Assembly: GCF_012273895.1 (NCBI RefSeq)
Contig: NC_052117.1
Span: forward strand, 4,410,406 to 4,474,405
Length of the DNA: 64,000 bases
Direction: 5' to 3'
From: Zerene cesonia
Lineage: Eukaryota; Arthropoda; Insecta; Lepidoptera; Pieridae
Shown here: positions 27,424 through 39,325 of the stretch, piece by piece
How the letters are laid out: every line of letters starts with the position of its first letter
Numbering within the stretch: the first letter of the stretch is position 1
Notes under the pieces: generated by a model
Seen by the model: only the letters and a program-made list of their open reading frames with translations
Told to the model about the DNA's origin: nothing
Database searches by the model: none
Program-made: the position numbers and the translations under genes

Positions 27424-30400
27424 TATTTTCATAAAAATACAATGCCGACATGGTACGCTATTCTTGCTTACACAAAAGATAGAATTAACTTAAATACAAT
27501 TCTACTGAAGCTACCGCGCTTACATTACTTCGTATAAATTAATCTAAAGCATTTGTAACCAATTAGCAAAGGTCTAACCTTAATTGGCTATAAATGGAGA
27601 TGGTTAAGATTTGCTAATTGCGCATTCGTTAATTACTGTCAGCGTCTTTATTTTACTAAAGAATTCATCGGAATAAAAGTGCTTAGAAAACATTTAAATG
27701 TTTCGAATTGTTTTGTTAGTAAAATTTGTATCCAAATTATAGAAATAATCATATCGGATTTTTAGAAATAATGTTTGATATATAAATGTAGTTCATTGCC
27801 CATAATATTTATAACCGTAGAAACGGATAGGAACCTAAAAAGAGGAAGTTTGAAAAGAACTATATTTAGCTATCAAGGAAGTCATAAACGCTATGGGTGA
27901 TTAACATGGGACATTTTTTTCTATTCACTATGAACTGATGGTATCGTTTGATTTTATAATAGTTTATGATAAATGAACTGTTCCCAACCGACGTCACAAA
28001 AACGACGAAGAAAAATACAGTCTTATTGAGACACGACTGTTTTTTTTTGGGTTAGTTACTCGAATTCTCCGTAGGTTTTCAACCGATTGACGTGATTTTT
28101 TTGTTTTTAATAGGAAATTGTTTCCATTTGGTCTTCTCTACTCTAGTATTTTCTAAATTTTGATTTAGTTAAAGAAAAAGATACTAATATAAATGAAATG
28201 ATTTTATAAATTTAACAATTACTCACAACACTTCATATAAACATAACAATCACACAACTTAAAGTTTATGTATATAAGAATGAGTATTAACTCATCCTTT
28301 AAAATTCATATTCAAAGAAAACAAACAACAAAAATTTAAGCATTTCTTTACATTCAAAAAGCCTCGAGAAACGTAGAAGTGCTCTTATCCCAATCAACAA
28401 TAAAGTATAGCTAATACAAGCTATTGAATTCTCGATTGCTTCCTCTCATTCTTTGAACACGCCCAGAGGACAATTACCTCGCCAAGGTCTTCGTACTGTG
28501 TATTATTGTCTGTTAAACTGTACGCTTAGTTAAAATTTGTTAACACTCTTATTCTACAAACAGTAATTGAAATACATATTCATAACTACATAACTACATA
28601 TTCATAACTACGATATTATGTCTGCCACGTCATTATGTTAGACGGACGATTTTTGGGTGATAAAAAGGAGAAATTACGAAACCCAACGTTTTATAGCATA
28701 CCTACAGACACTGAAGTAATACGAAGTAAATGCTTAAAAAACCATAATTGAGAAGTAGAAAAACATAACCAACACTGTCTTGTTGACTATCCTCCACGGC
28801 ACTTGAAAATCTCGCATAGGTAGTTATTGCAAGAATTTTCCAAGATTATGTGTAATTCTAAATAGATAACTTTCATAATGTTATAATAAATTAAAATAAC
28901 GCTATATTAGCGATTAGACTATGCAAATGAATCGTAATGCTATACCCACAATACTTAAAATAACTTTGTCATAATATAAAAAAAAAATGTATTCAAATAC
29001 TACCTTTGGAACCTTTTGTTTTGTCCTAGCTGGATGTTTATTCCATTTCACGATTTTTAGTCAGTCGAATAGAATATACCTAATGTTTTAAGAGTAAAGT
29101 CATGTCAAACAACATAAGTGTATTAATTTGCAAACAATTATAAAACGAAATTATTCTTCTAATAACAGGTCTATTGAAAGGATTATTCAACATTATAATT
29201 AGCTACCTTACTAAGTTCCCAAAGCAATAATTAGAGGTTATATAAGTAGCTTGTTCAACAATTATCAATGCTCTTGGTAAAACATTAATGCATGTAACAT
29301 TAAATATAAAAAATTATATGCATTTATTTAAATAAGAGACTATAAAAAGGAGTAGTGAATAGACAGGTCACTTTCCACTTTCACCAATCAAACACTTCGC
29401 TGGTGTCAAATAAATAAACAATTGCATTGCGTCATGTATACTCATTACAGAACGATATTACGCGGCAAAACAATTTGACTGATAGTTGATTGGTATAATA
29501 TAATGCGGGCAATTTAGGAAGTGAAGTGACAAAATTTTTATAATCTTATATTTATGATTCCAATGAAGAAGAGAGTTGTAATTTCTTTGACTCATGCATT
29601 ATTCATACTAATAAAACGTATTGATATAAAATTAGTTCAATATGTCGTCTAAAACATAAACTACCAGTGAATGCAGGCAGTGCGTGTCTTCAACAATCAG
29701 CAAGTAACTATTAAAATAATCTAGTAACAAGTAACTATTAAAATAATAAATAATCATCGATTTATCCGATATTAATTTAAGCTTTGAATGTAAAATATAT
29801 TTGACGTGCACTACTATGCATATAAACGACGAATAGCATGGGTTTTAAGCAATTACTTCACAACTATCTAGAATGTAGATCCTAGTGATATATTATACAA
29901 CATAAAGTACTATGAAGATTATGATAATTGTCAATACTCTTATGATTACATTCTTATTAAAGCTATCAGATTATTACATCGAATAAAGTTTAATGACGCT
30001 TTCGCTTTCTAACTTTACGCTCTTCAAACATAAAACAAGAAACAAACAAATACACTAGATTTGGTTCGTTAGCACGCATCACACGAAGCGATTACGTATT
30101 GTTGGGAAATATTATCATTAAATAAATGCAAGGCGTCATAATCGATACGGGTACGTAACAGGCATAATAGGTAATGTTATTAATATAGCATAACATATAG
30201 TTTAAATAAATTGCAATTGGTGATTAATAAAGATTGGAAAGATCATTAAATTCATTTCGGTTAGTGTCCGTGTAATCTTATTTGTATTCTATCACATCTA
30301 GTGATCTATTTTCGGAATAACGTTGAATTTCCTAATACTCATAAGCATAAATGTATTTTCGGATATTTCTTTCACTTGACTTTTGTTGCAACCTAAGTAT

Positions 30401-30785
30401 ATACTTTATTACATTCAACAGAAAGTTTATCATTTTTTAATGTAATAACTCGTTATTCAAAGCTAAACGATTTTGATTAATCGGTTTTGTGTTGTGTTAA
30501 TCAGAGTGCGAAATAATTCAGACGGGTACATAAAGCTATTAATTTATCATAATAATATGCTCTTAACATGCAAATTAGATAATATAAATACTACAAATTA
30601 TACAATCTAGGCTGAAATCATGCTTCGTGCATATCAATACCTCCTTGAGCGTCTTGTTTGTGCATTAATTTATAAGCGGTAGCTATAATTTAAAACAAAT
30701 GATTTTTTTTATTAAATTTTGTTACACTTGGCGACAAAATTCTCTCCACCGCTCCAAATTCCTATAAAGCTTTTATTCCCAATGA

Positions 30786-30895
30786 CCGCCTCCTTAGTAC
30801 AGTGGTTAAAGCATGAGCATAAATCAGACGTCCCAACTCAATGTCTTGGTCTGCTGAGAAGTACTGGGATGGGTCACAAAAAACTGAATACTAGG
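30786..30895 (+). mobile_element. tRNA-derived SINE fragment
   Basis: The CCGCCTCCTTAGTACAGTGG head is followed by TACTGGGATGGGTCACAAAA. It is a relative of the copy at 25525. Confidence 0.4.
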
Positions 30896-32064
30896 TTTTA
30901 AATATACTACGTATTACATGCACTTTGAATTTGTTATTTGAAATATATCATCAAACTTTTCCGTTTAAATTTCTAGATTCCAGCGAATGCAACTGACCGG
31001 ACACAACAAAATAAGCATGGAAATAGCATGATATATAAAGTAGAAACCTATCCTTATTATCCATAGAACAAATTTCTACTAACTAATATATAACAGTAAA
31101 AAATAAGCACTAATAAAGCTTGTGCCTTATATCCGATTATTCAATATCGGCTATCGTTGAGCAACGGTGATTTGTCTATATCGATCGAAACTGTAACGCT
31201 CGGCTAGCGCACTGCTCATTATTTCATGCATTTACACTAGATACGTAAATCTGTTCGTAGAATATTCCTTTTTAAACATTATAATAAAGATTTCATAAGG
31301 ACATTCACGTCGCTAATTACCTTATAAGATAACGAAGCTTAACTCCAGTTAATTTCTTCTCTTTCATTCTCAAAGCGGATAGTGCAAAAGCACGAGATTT
31401 CTTCACAAACTTACTTGTCTTATAAATATAATTATATAATATATTGTTATATCGTGTCACAGTGTTAGTTACCATATTAAAGAATACTAATAGATAATTG
31501 TAAAGAAACTATTTTATACCCCTAAGTGATGAATTACTATCATAAAGTGTGACCGGGTCAGCCAAGTGTATTTACCCGGATTTAGAGTTTATTTTAATAT
31601 CACTCGGATTGAATATAATAAAATGCTTTGAATATCTGAAAGATTCATCCTGGATATTAAAAACAAGCATTGTAATGTTTTGTGTTGCAAGTTTTTAACC
31701 AATGATCGGTATTTTAACTTTTGTTAAAAACAAATTTTGTTTGAAATATTTTAACTTGATTAAAAAAGTTTACATTCGCCTTTGGCCATGATCTTGCTTT
31801 GTTTATCTGAATAACAATAGCTCATAAAACATTGTGCTCACACGTTTTTGCTGGTGTGTGAATTTTATCACGATTGACAACGATATTTTAATTGTTAACA
31901 TCCGATTTTTCAAATTAAAAAACTTTATTTACGTGCTACTATATGTTAATATTATTAACCATATAAGAACAAACATTTTCGGCGATAATTCAGTATTCAT
32001 CCTTATATATAACTTATATTTCGGGAAAAAATTATGATAGGTGTAAGTGTTTCTTATTAGTAAC

Positions 32065-32190
32065 TAGCTTTGCGCCCGCGCCCCCCAAAGATAGTCCTGG
32101 GGTTTTCCTCGGATGTTCCCGTTCCCATTGGATTTTCGGGGTAAAAACCTTTCTATAGGTTTTTCTTTCTATTCTAAGGTCTATTTATGT
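32065..32190 (-). mobile_element. Reversed transposon tail
   Basis: ACTAGCTTTGCGCCCGCG followed by AGTCCTGGGGTTTTCCTCGG and TTGGATTTTCGGGGTAAAAA is a familiar lepidopteran repeat end in reverse orientation. The exact family is not assigned. Confidence 0.45.
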
Positions 32191-33016
32191 CCAATAAATA
32201 TTAGGTAAATCAATCGATAGACCTCGATAAAATTAATATACTAAAATATTATTACATATGCATCATATAATAATTTACCAGTCCTGTGATTAATAATGTA
32301 TAAGTATTTGGAAAAAACACATGTAATTGTTACGAGAATTGAGAATATTGCAAATTTCACGCTTTCCTTCGTGCAGAGCGAACTAGAAGGACTTTCTTTT
32401 TAAATTGCATCAATTGCGAATAGAAATTTGCTTCATTGCGCGATGAAATATCTATAATGATGACGCCATATTGTAAAATTAATTCAGATTTAATAAATAT
32501 TTTTATTAATGCAATTTGTTTCTTGAAATCGTATTAGCGGTATCTTTTGTTTATAAGTATATATTTTTTCCATTTTCGTTTTTTTTTAAAATTAAATTTT
32601 ACACACTGATGTATTAAAAAATTCTTCAAAATTATTTTAATTTAAGTATATACCATTACATATGATGTATATCAAATATAACATGGTACAACGCTTATAA
32701 TTTAGTTCGGAACACTTCCACAAAACACACAATCAAATTGAAATGCTTTTGATTTAGGGCGGCAAATGAGCACCACGATGAAATTGGCTCCGTGTCTACT
32801 ATTTAATTAACATAGTAATTGAGAACAAGACAATAAGATACTTTTAAATTCAACAATACTACTACAGGCATTTCTTTGTCACCGGGATGTTTATATTATC
32901 AAATATCAATCCTATTGAGTTATTAGCTATTGTGGTCTTTGTTTACTGAAACTCATTCGCTCAGGCTCTTGTTGACAAACGAGTTCGATTGAATATAGAA
33001 TTGACAGTTACAGTTC

Positions 33017-33100
33017 AGTTTCCTTACAGATAAGTGGATCAAATTGTATTTTTTAAGACAAAAGCTAAGGGTGTATTGCTGGTACACTATGTTTTTAGAG
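33017..33100 (+). promoter_or_regulatory. Candidate core promoter and noncoding leader exon of the SDR gene
   Basis: A TCAGTT arthropod initiator lies at 33015-33020, with a TATA-like AATATA at 32992-32997. A good donor (AGAG|GTGAGC) follows at 33100/33101. An acceptor (TTTCCACAG) ends at 33821, just upstream of the SDR start codon at 33846. The model is therefore a leader of about 85 nt spliced to 33822. It rests on motifs alone. Confidence 0.3.
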
Positions 33101-33831
33101 GTGAGCAGTGAAATCGACTGAAACTGAATTTTATCATTGACAACAAATAAATAGTTTAATAATATGTATTTAATTTTCTATTATTTTTGTGAAACAAAAA
33201 GCATTTCATTAATGATTCCGTGTAATAATGACAAAGTGCTACACATGAAATATAAGTTTATGGTTTACATATAATACAAACGTATCTCTTGAATTCTAAC
33301 GTATGCTTCCGCACTTGTGTAATTATTAACACGTCTGAAGATTGTAGGACTTAATCACATTCCTTATCTGGAACGTCGCTTTTTAATTATTATTAAAACA
33401 GGTTTCTTTAATCTTTTAAATCGCCAGCAATCATCATACTCTTTTCTTAGTTGTATAACCTCTTTGCTATAACGGTACAAATGTGATTATAATTTAATTA
33501 ATTAGATTAATCAGTTTTATTTCGTATTTAAACAAGATTGATTTTACATTCTTTATGTAAAGTTTAATAATACATTATTTGCTCTAAATTTATTGAAACG
33601 ATATGATAAGATAAGTTCGGATATTTTATCGTCTATTGCGTCTTACATTAAAAATTACCCCACGGATAACAATAATACGTATTTATAACTATTTTAGTTT
33701 TCATTTTACATATATATTTCAAAAAGCGCTTAAAAGATTTCCCTGACCCCTTCGCATTGAACCTGCCGCTTTGAGAAACGTTTTATAAAAAAAAACTAAA
33801 TATTGACAATTCTTTCCACAGACGCAAAATA

Positions 33832-33846
33832 ATGCACAGCCAGTAA
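33832..33846 (+). promoter_or_regulatory. Short upstream ORF overlapping the SDR start codon
   Basis: In the exon that begins at 33822, an ATG at 33832 opens a four-codon ORF (M-H-S-Q). Its TAA stop at 33844-33846 shares its last base with the SDR ATG at 33846-33848 (TAATG). This geometry could allow termination-reinitiation or leaky scanning. No other in-frame ATG lies upstream of 33846 in this exon. Confidence 0.5.
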
Positions 33847-36800
33847 TGGATCCCCTCACGTGGTTGTCGTTGGGGCTGCAGCTTGCAGCTCTGTGCTCGA
33901 TCGTGGGCGCGTTACTCCTCTACCTACTGAGAAAGGTGAAGGTCGGCGAGGTGTTGCCAGTGGACAGTGCGAAAACCGTTCTCGTCACATCCGTGGATTC
34001 GGCACTTGGACTACAGGTGAGTGAGTCACGGAGGAAATATATAACTTGTGATAGGAATTTTTCAGTGTCGGGGTCAAATTCTGTACATTGAAGTTCTTTT
34101 TTTTGTGGGGCGTTTTATTGTCGATACTGAAGTATAAAATGTAATTAAAAAAAATTGTATGTCTGTCTGTATCGAATGAGAATCACGCAAAAAATGCTGA
34201 ACGGATTTTGATGAACTTGGTATGGTTATAGCACCTACTCCGAGGAAGGATCTTATTTACTTTTCATCCCGGAAATCGATACGGTGTCTGAGGAAGGAAG
34301 GGGTGAAAGTCAGTCTAAGTATACAAACGCGAACGAAGTCGCGGGTACAGCTAGTTTGAATAAATATGTGTAGGTCAGGAGACTGAACTTGCTGTTTAGT
34401 ACATACTTCTAAGTAAGGTTTATCTAATAGACTTACATTTCCTCATTCGCTTGATTGCCATAGTGACCATCGAAGATATTAAGAATTAGAAGGGACTGAT
34501 AGTTTTTATTGCTTGCTTAGTTTCAAAATATTAGACAGTTAAGTAACTATTCGTATAAATTTCACCCGTAATCTCAAGCTTAATTTAGTAATAAAAACAA
34601 AAGTAAATCCCTGTTATATCGAGACAAAAGAAGTGTATTATGTTATTAACAAATTGCAATGGATGAAAAAAAAAAATCTTTCAGAATGTTTATTAACATT
34701 CGCCCTACGTATTTTAATTAAATATAATATTGATTGATTATCCATCACAGCCATCAAGACACACGAACGATAATTTTTGTCGTCGATAAAGCTCGTTAAA
34801 TCCTGAAATCTTTTACATTTGAACATAAGGTCCTTACAGTTGACTCGCCGCTCCACAGATAGCCACATACCTCAGCAGCCGCGGCTGGCGCGTGATAGCA
34901 GGATGCCGGCAAGGCGGTCTCGGCGCTCGTCTCGCGGAGTCCTGGCTGCAGAACCACGTCGCGTCCACGCCGGAGGACCAGCCGCCGCCGAGACTGGTCA
35001 CCCTCGAGCTGGATGTGGCTAGGGAGGATCTGTTGGAAGAAGCCGCGAGGGCCACTGCGCAGCACTTGCCGGCTGGTGAACATGGTGCGTATGCTTTAAC
35101 CTACTCACTTTTTGTGGTTTTGATTGAGTTCTATTAAGGGATAGTACAAAGGGATATTTATTTGTTTCATTTATTAATGCTTTATTGTTCTGGAAATTGA
35201 TTGACATCACACAGTCTCCCCGTGACCACGCTCGCTGTAAAGTCTTCGAAACGTCGGGTTAATAACATAATGAATAAATTGCGTTTAAAATCCGTTAAAA
35301 AGTTTTTAATTTCTAAAAACTAAATGATTCGTTTAAATTTATTAAGCCCATTTTTTTTTAAACTTAAATGGTCGTATGTATCTTTGCAGAAGGCTACTAA
35401 TATAGCGACAGTTTCATTTCCTTAAAAAATTACACCAGTCAAATACTACTCATATTCTTAAAAAAATATTCTAACATAAAAAAGCACTATTTATCTCAGA
35501 AAATTAGAAATGCAAAAGATACATGCACTGCCCGGGAATCGAACCCGGGTCGCAAGAATGGGAATCTTGCATGATACCACTACACCAGCAGTGCCTGACG
35601 TCATTGGAACAAAAACTGGTACTAGTTGTGCATTGGTTAATCATAAAAATATAAATTAATCTAAAATATTGCCTAAATGAATTATTGTAATTAAAGATAC
35701 TAAAATACAATAAGAAACTGTTTCTTTATACAAAACATTTTACAATATCTTCTCATGATTGGTGTTCACCAACGCCATCTATCGATACTTGAGTACATTG
35801 ATAATTCACAACCATAATAGGTAACTACGGTAGCAGGTATTCTCAGCATTATTGCAACAGATGTCACTTTAGACAATTATAACAAAGATATGGTTAAAGC
35901 ATCAAATCAGTATCACAATCCAGCTATATGTATGTAATTTTATCCAAAAATCGAAATCTCATTCCTTTTAAGTTTTTACTTTCAGTTTACAAACAAAGTC
36001 TCTACATAGCAAATGTTCTATATGCAAACGAATAAATATTATCAGTTCCTAATTATTTTTACCTAGCGATCCGCAACCTAACACCTATATCACCCAGGGA
36101 TCACTAACAAATCCAATGGTTGAATGAATTTTTGAAATCCGTCCAGTAGTTCGTGAAATTGGCACGAAAAATGAACTCTTGAACTTTATAACGTAATTTA
36201 TGGATGTCCCCTTAGTATCGACTACTAGTATAGTATTATATATATTTTGGATTTTATTATTTCAGGTGTATGGGCAGTAATAAACACAGCGGGCAGCAGC
36301 GGGCGCGGCGGCGCGGCGTGCTGGGAGTCGGCGTTACGCGGGAACGTGCTCGGCGCGCTGCGCGTTGCGAGGACGTTCGCGCCGCTGCTCGCTGCTGCGG
36401 CTGCTGACCATCCTTATGCGGGCAGACTGTTTTATATAGGTTTGAATAGTTCTAATACTTATCTTGTATGTTATACATATATATGCCGTATTCAATTAGA
36501 TAACACAAAAGCAAAAATTGTATTGATAAGTTACTTCATGTGGTGAGGACAAGAAATTCCCTTAAGCCTTCACTTATCGTGCTTCAGCTAATTCCCATAC
36601 ATGTTTCAGATTTACCAGTTTACTTATTGATTAAAAAGTTGCAAGGTAGCTATCCTATTCCTGTACGAAATTGCTAGGAACTTATTATCCGGTCAGTTGT
36701 TAAAACGTGAAAGTGTAAAAGACGAAAAAACAAGTTACTTTCGCATTAACCTATGAAAATCCTCTAAAAATCTTCTAAAATAATTATAGAGTGTTATTCT

Positions 36801-37799
36801 ATATCTACAGGACTAACATCAGACACGGCATGCGAGAGCCTCTCCCGCGTGGAGGGATCAGGCGAGAGCTTCGCAGGCGCGGCGGCCGTGCGCTGGGGCA
36901 CGTGGGGGGCCGCGCGCGCGCTGCGCGCCGCGCTACGGGCCAGCCGCTTGCATGTCGTCCTACTGCACGCACCCGATCTATCCGCCACGGAAATATATTC
37001 GCCGCCCGCGCTCCTGACACCGTCCAGCCAACCCGCCAGGTATTTCCTAGACTTAGAGAGAATCGTATGAACGGCGGCTAAATTATAAAATTGCATTGTG
37101 CTACGGACCCATACCTAATGCTCGCCTTAGATCTATCCTACTCGCATCATGCCCGTTATCAGTAATATTTTGTAGGTATCGTAGTTGATGCTTCGAATAC
37201 TTATTGATTATTACTATTTATTAAAGGCATTGTGCAACACGCCTTAAAGCTCGAAAGAAAACAATTTTTTTACACGAAAACTGTAAAACAATTTTATGCA
37301 TTTATTACTTTTTCACCTCGGTTACAATAACTAATTTTATGGTATTTTATACGTCATACTAGACGCTCAAGATTCCTGTTTTATCCCAAGGGAGCATTTA
37401 ATCGGGATAAGAAGTATCCTATCTCCCAAGTCAGCCCATCCCCTGTCTGTATACCAAATTTTGTCGAAATCCGTTCAGTACTTTTAGCGAGATTGACGAA
37501 AAAACATCCAACCAAAGAATTGTTCAAATTTATTATATTAGTGTCATGGATAATTTTTCACTCTCAAAAATTTCAGCCGCCCCGAAACGCCGAGTTCAGA
37601 TGTAAGTTCAACAACAGCGACTTGCGCCGTCACGATGCCGGGAGAAGCAGCCGAATACAGCGCCAAGGTGCTTCCCACCGCGGCCCTAAAGGTCCTAGAA
37701 GACGCCCTCACCTGTCCCTCTCCGAGAGATTCCTACTACCTGAAGATGAAACAAGATTCTTGGTTCACAAGAATGCCGTCGTTGAGAGTCGCTCCATGA
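33846..37799 (+). CDS. Membrane-anchored short-chain dehydrogenase/reductase (SDR9C-like), probable pseudoenzyme
   Basis: Five coding exons: 33846-34016, 34859-35084, 36266-36439, 36811-37039 and 37577-37799. All introns are GT-AG and the total is 1023 nt (340 aa). Residues about 7-28 form a hydrophobic membrane anchor, followed by a Rossmann fold resembling the 17-beta-HSD/retinol dehydrogenase/BDH1 branch. The cofactor loop reads TSVDSALG (48-55) where the family has TGxxxGxG, so two glycines are changed. The NNAG site is NTAG (139-142). The segment that should carry Ser and YxxxK (191-266) has no lysine, and its only tyrosine is far downstream; alignment puts Ala215 and Trp219 at the Tyr and Lys positions. 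The C-terminus (SPRDSYYLKMKQ...) still looks like the family's tail. Exons 3 and 4 are very GC- and Ala/Arg-rich. The fold assignment is firm and loss of catalysis is a strong inference. A regulatory or binding role is possible but unproven. Confidence 0.85.
34150..34354 (+). mobile_element. Non-autonomous Helitron in SDR intron 1
   Basis: Contains CTGAACGGATTTTGATGAAC and CATCCCGGAAATCGATACGG and ends AACGAAGTCGCGGGTACAGCTAG at 34354 before T. The 5' end is not clear. Confidence 0.65.
35214..35320 (+). repeat. Foldback-type repeat, one-armed copy in SDR intron 2
   Basis: Contains CCCCGTGACCACGCTCGCTG, CTTCGAAACGTCGGG, AATGAATAAATTGCGTTTAA and the AGTTTTTAATTTCTAAA arm. The left arm is missing. 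Confidence 0.65.
35525..35594 (-). tRNA. tRNA-Gly (anticodon CCC)
   Basis: The minus strand folds as a complete cloverleaf. The acceptor arms GCACTGC and GCAGTGC pair over 7 bp, and the anticodon stem CAAGA/TCTTG encloses loop TTCCCAT, with the anticodon at 35560-35562. The T arm contains a perfect B box (GGTTCGATTCC, 35535-35545) and the A-box region reads TGGTGTAGTGG. A TTTT run for Pol III termination follows at 35514-35517. The gene lies antisense inside SDR intron 2. All stems are intact, so it is probably functional and not a SINE remnant. Confidence 0.95.
36060..36190 (+). repeat. Degenerate transposon fragment in SDR intron 2
   Basis: GAATTTTTGAAATCCGTCCAGTAGTTCGTG is a typical middle block of lepidopteran short repeats. 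The ends are lost. Confidence 0.35.
37370..37510 (+). repeat. Degenerate transposon fragment in SDR intron 4
   Basis: Contains TTTTATCCCAAGGGAGCATT and CCAAATTTTGTCGAAATCCG followed by TTCAGTACTTTTAGCG, the same class of block as at 36060-36190. Confidence 0.35.
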
Positions 37800-38974
37800 G
37801 CTTTAAATTCATTGCTTTGACGATTGTTAGATGATCTTGATGCAAATTGATTAGATTCCGAATATTATATTAGCTCGATTTAGAAATAAGTCTAGTAACG
37901 ACCGCCTCCAGAGCAAAATGTTCACGCTAAATTATCTGTTTTACGATACATTTTGAGATATCTAAATAATGTAAATATTATAGCCTGTTAACGGAAGAAA
38001 AATTTTTATATTCATTTAATTATACCTAAATATTTTTTCAGTCATAAATACGTTTTGGTTTATGAATATAAATATATATTATGCATTACTTGAAGTCACA
38101 ACTAAATGCGCCTGTACATTAAGAATATAATTATTAACAATAGCACACTATTTTCAATACATTAAGGAAATAAACTAAAACCTTATGTATTTCTTTAAGT
38201 CACAAATCTATTTTATCATTATATTTATTCGTATATCGTGTTAACCCTTAGTTCATAGTTATAAGTTCGTTATAATATCGATAATATAGATTTTATCGAC
38301 CTGCTTGTCCCTTCACGACGGCACGGGAAAGTGGATGTTGTGTGCCAAACATATTTAAAAATATTGATTTTGAAACGACATAACATATGTATAATTATGT
38401 TATGTGGAACATTCAGAGTCGACAACGAAATCGATATTACTGTATTTTCTAAGCAAATCAATATATATTCTATATTCTATGCACTGCCATAATATACACA
38501 ATACAAGCGCTAGACTATGAAATAATTTGATACGACTATGGTGATCACTAATCTTATTGGTTCTATATTTTGAAACATGAGTTGTGGACACCTTTATGAT
38601 GCTATGGAATCAAGAGTAGGTAGATACCTATGCCATATTTATCAACAGCAGGACAATAATTGGTAATGGTGTAGAAGACAAATCTTTCCATGTAAAATAA
38701 TGACTAGAAGATTGGCGATTTCTGGAGTCATAGTGTCAGTCGCACATTCACGCAATGATAAATATCAATATATGTGTCATACGAATTAAAATGGAAGCTA
38801 AATTATATGCAAGGAAGTTGTACGGGTATCACGTACAAGTCCAGTGATGCTTTATTTTGCGGTTTTGAGAGTGTATTATATAGGTACATTGTACATGCTT
38901 GTAACATTATGTAATATTAAATGAGTTTAATAAACAATGTTATGAGCGAATGTTTGTAAATAAAATTGTTGTAT

Positions 38975-38980
38975 AATAAA
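38975..38980 (+). terminator. Candidate poly(A) signal of the SDR gene
   Basis: An AATAAA hexamer is followed by a T-rich stretch. An earlier AATAAA lies at 38169-38174. Use of the later site would give a 3'UTR of about 1.2 kb, ending about 340 bases from the poly(A) signal of the convergent DNase II-like gene. Confidence 0.4.
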
Positions 38981-39319
38981 GTAATTCGTAAATAATCATT
39001 GATTGTTTTATTAAGCTACCGATTAAACCTGTATATATACAGGTATATGAGTAAGTAACTTACTACCAGTGACATTCTGGAAACCATATTTACGCAATAT
39101 ATACTAAGTAGAAATCTGTCAATAATTAATTTATTAGTAGCGACTGGATCCAATGTACCTCGTTGTTTACAATGGGTAAAATAAGCAGTCTTAGAACAAT
39201 AACTTCTGGAAACCGACGGGTAATATAGGTAACAAATAAAACTAAGCCATAGTTATAGTTTTGTATGTGTGCACGTTAGTGAACATAGACTCAATCTAAG
39301 CATTAATAATAAGGATCAA

Positions 39320-39325
39320 TTTATT
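39320..39325 (-). terminator. Candidate poly(A) signal of the DNase II-like paralogue
   Basis: On the minus strand AATAAA begins on the last base of the stop codon (stop 39327-39325, hexamer 39325-39320). If used, the 3'UTR would be only a few tens of bases. Confidence 0.4.

Larger units (their letters stand above)
27424..33014. other. AT-rich spacer upstream of the SDR gene
   Basis: Apart from the listed repeats I see no gene. It probably contains the SDR 5' flank, but I cannot place any enhancer. Confidence 0.5.

Noticed and set aside
34796..35083. 95-codon open frame antisense to SDR exon 2
   Set aside because: Shadow frame of GC-rich coding sequence. The + strand exon has splice sites and SDR homology.
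36794..37096. Arg/Ala-rich 100-codon frame antisense to SDR exon 4
   Set aside because: Shadow of the GC-rich exon with no recognisable domain.
33846..37799. SDR as a decayed pseudogene
   Set aside because: No frameshift or premature stop, all junctions canonical, and the coding sum is an exact multiple of three. A pseudoenzyme fits better.
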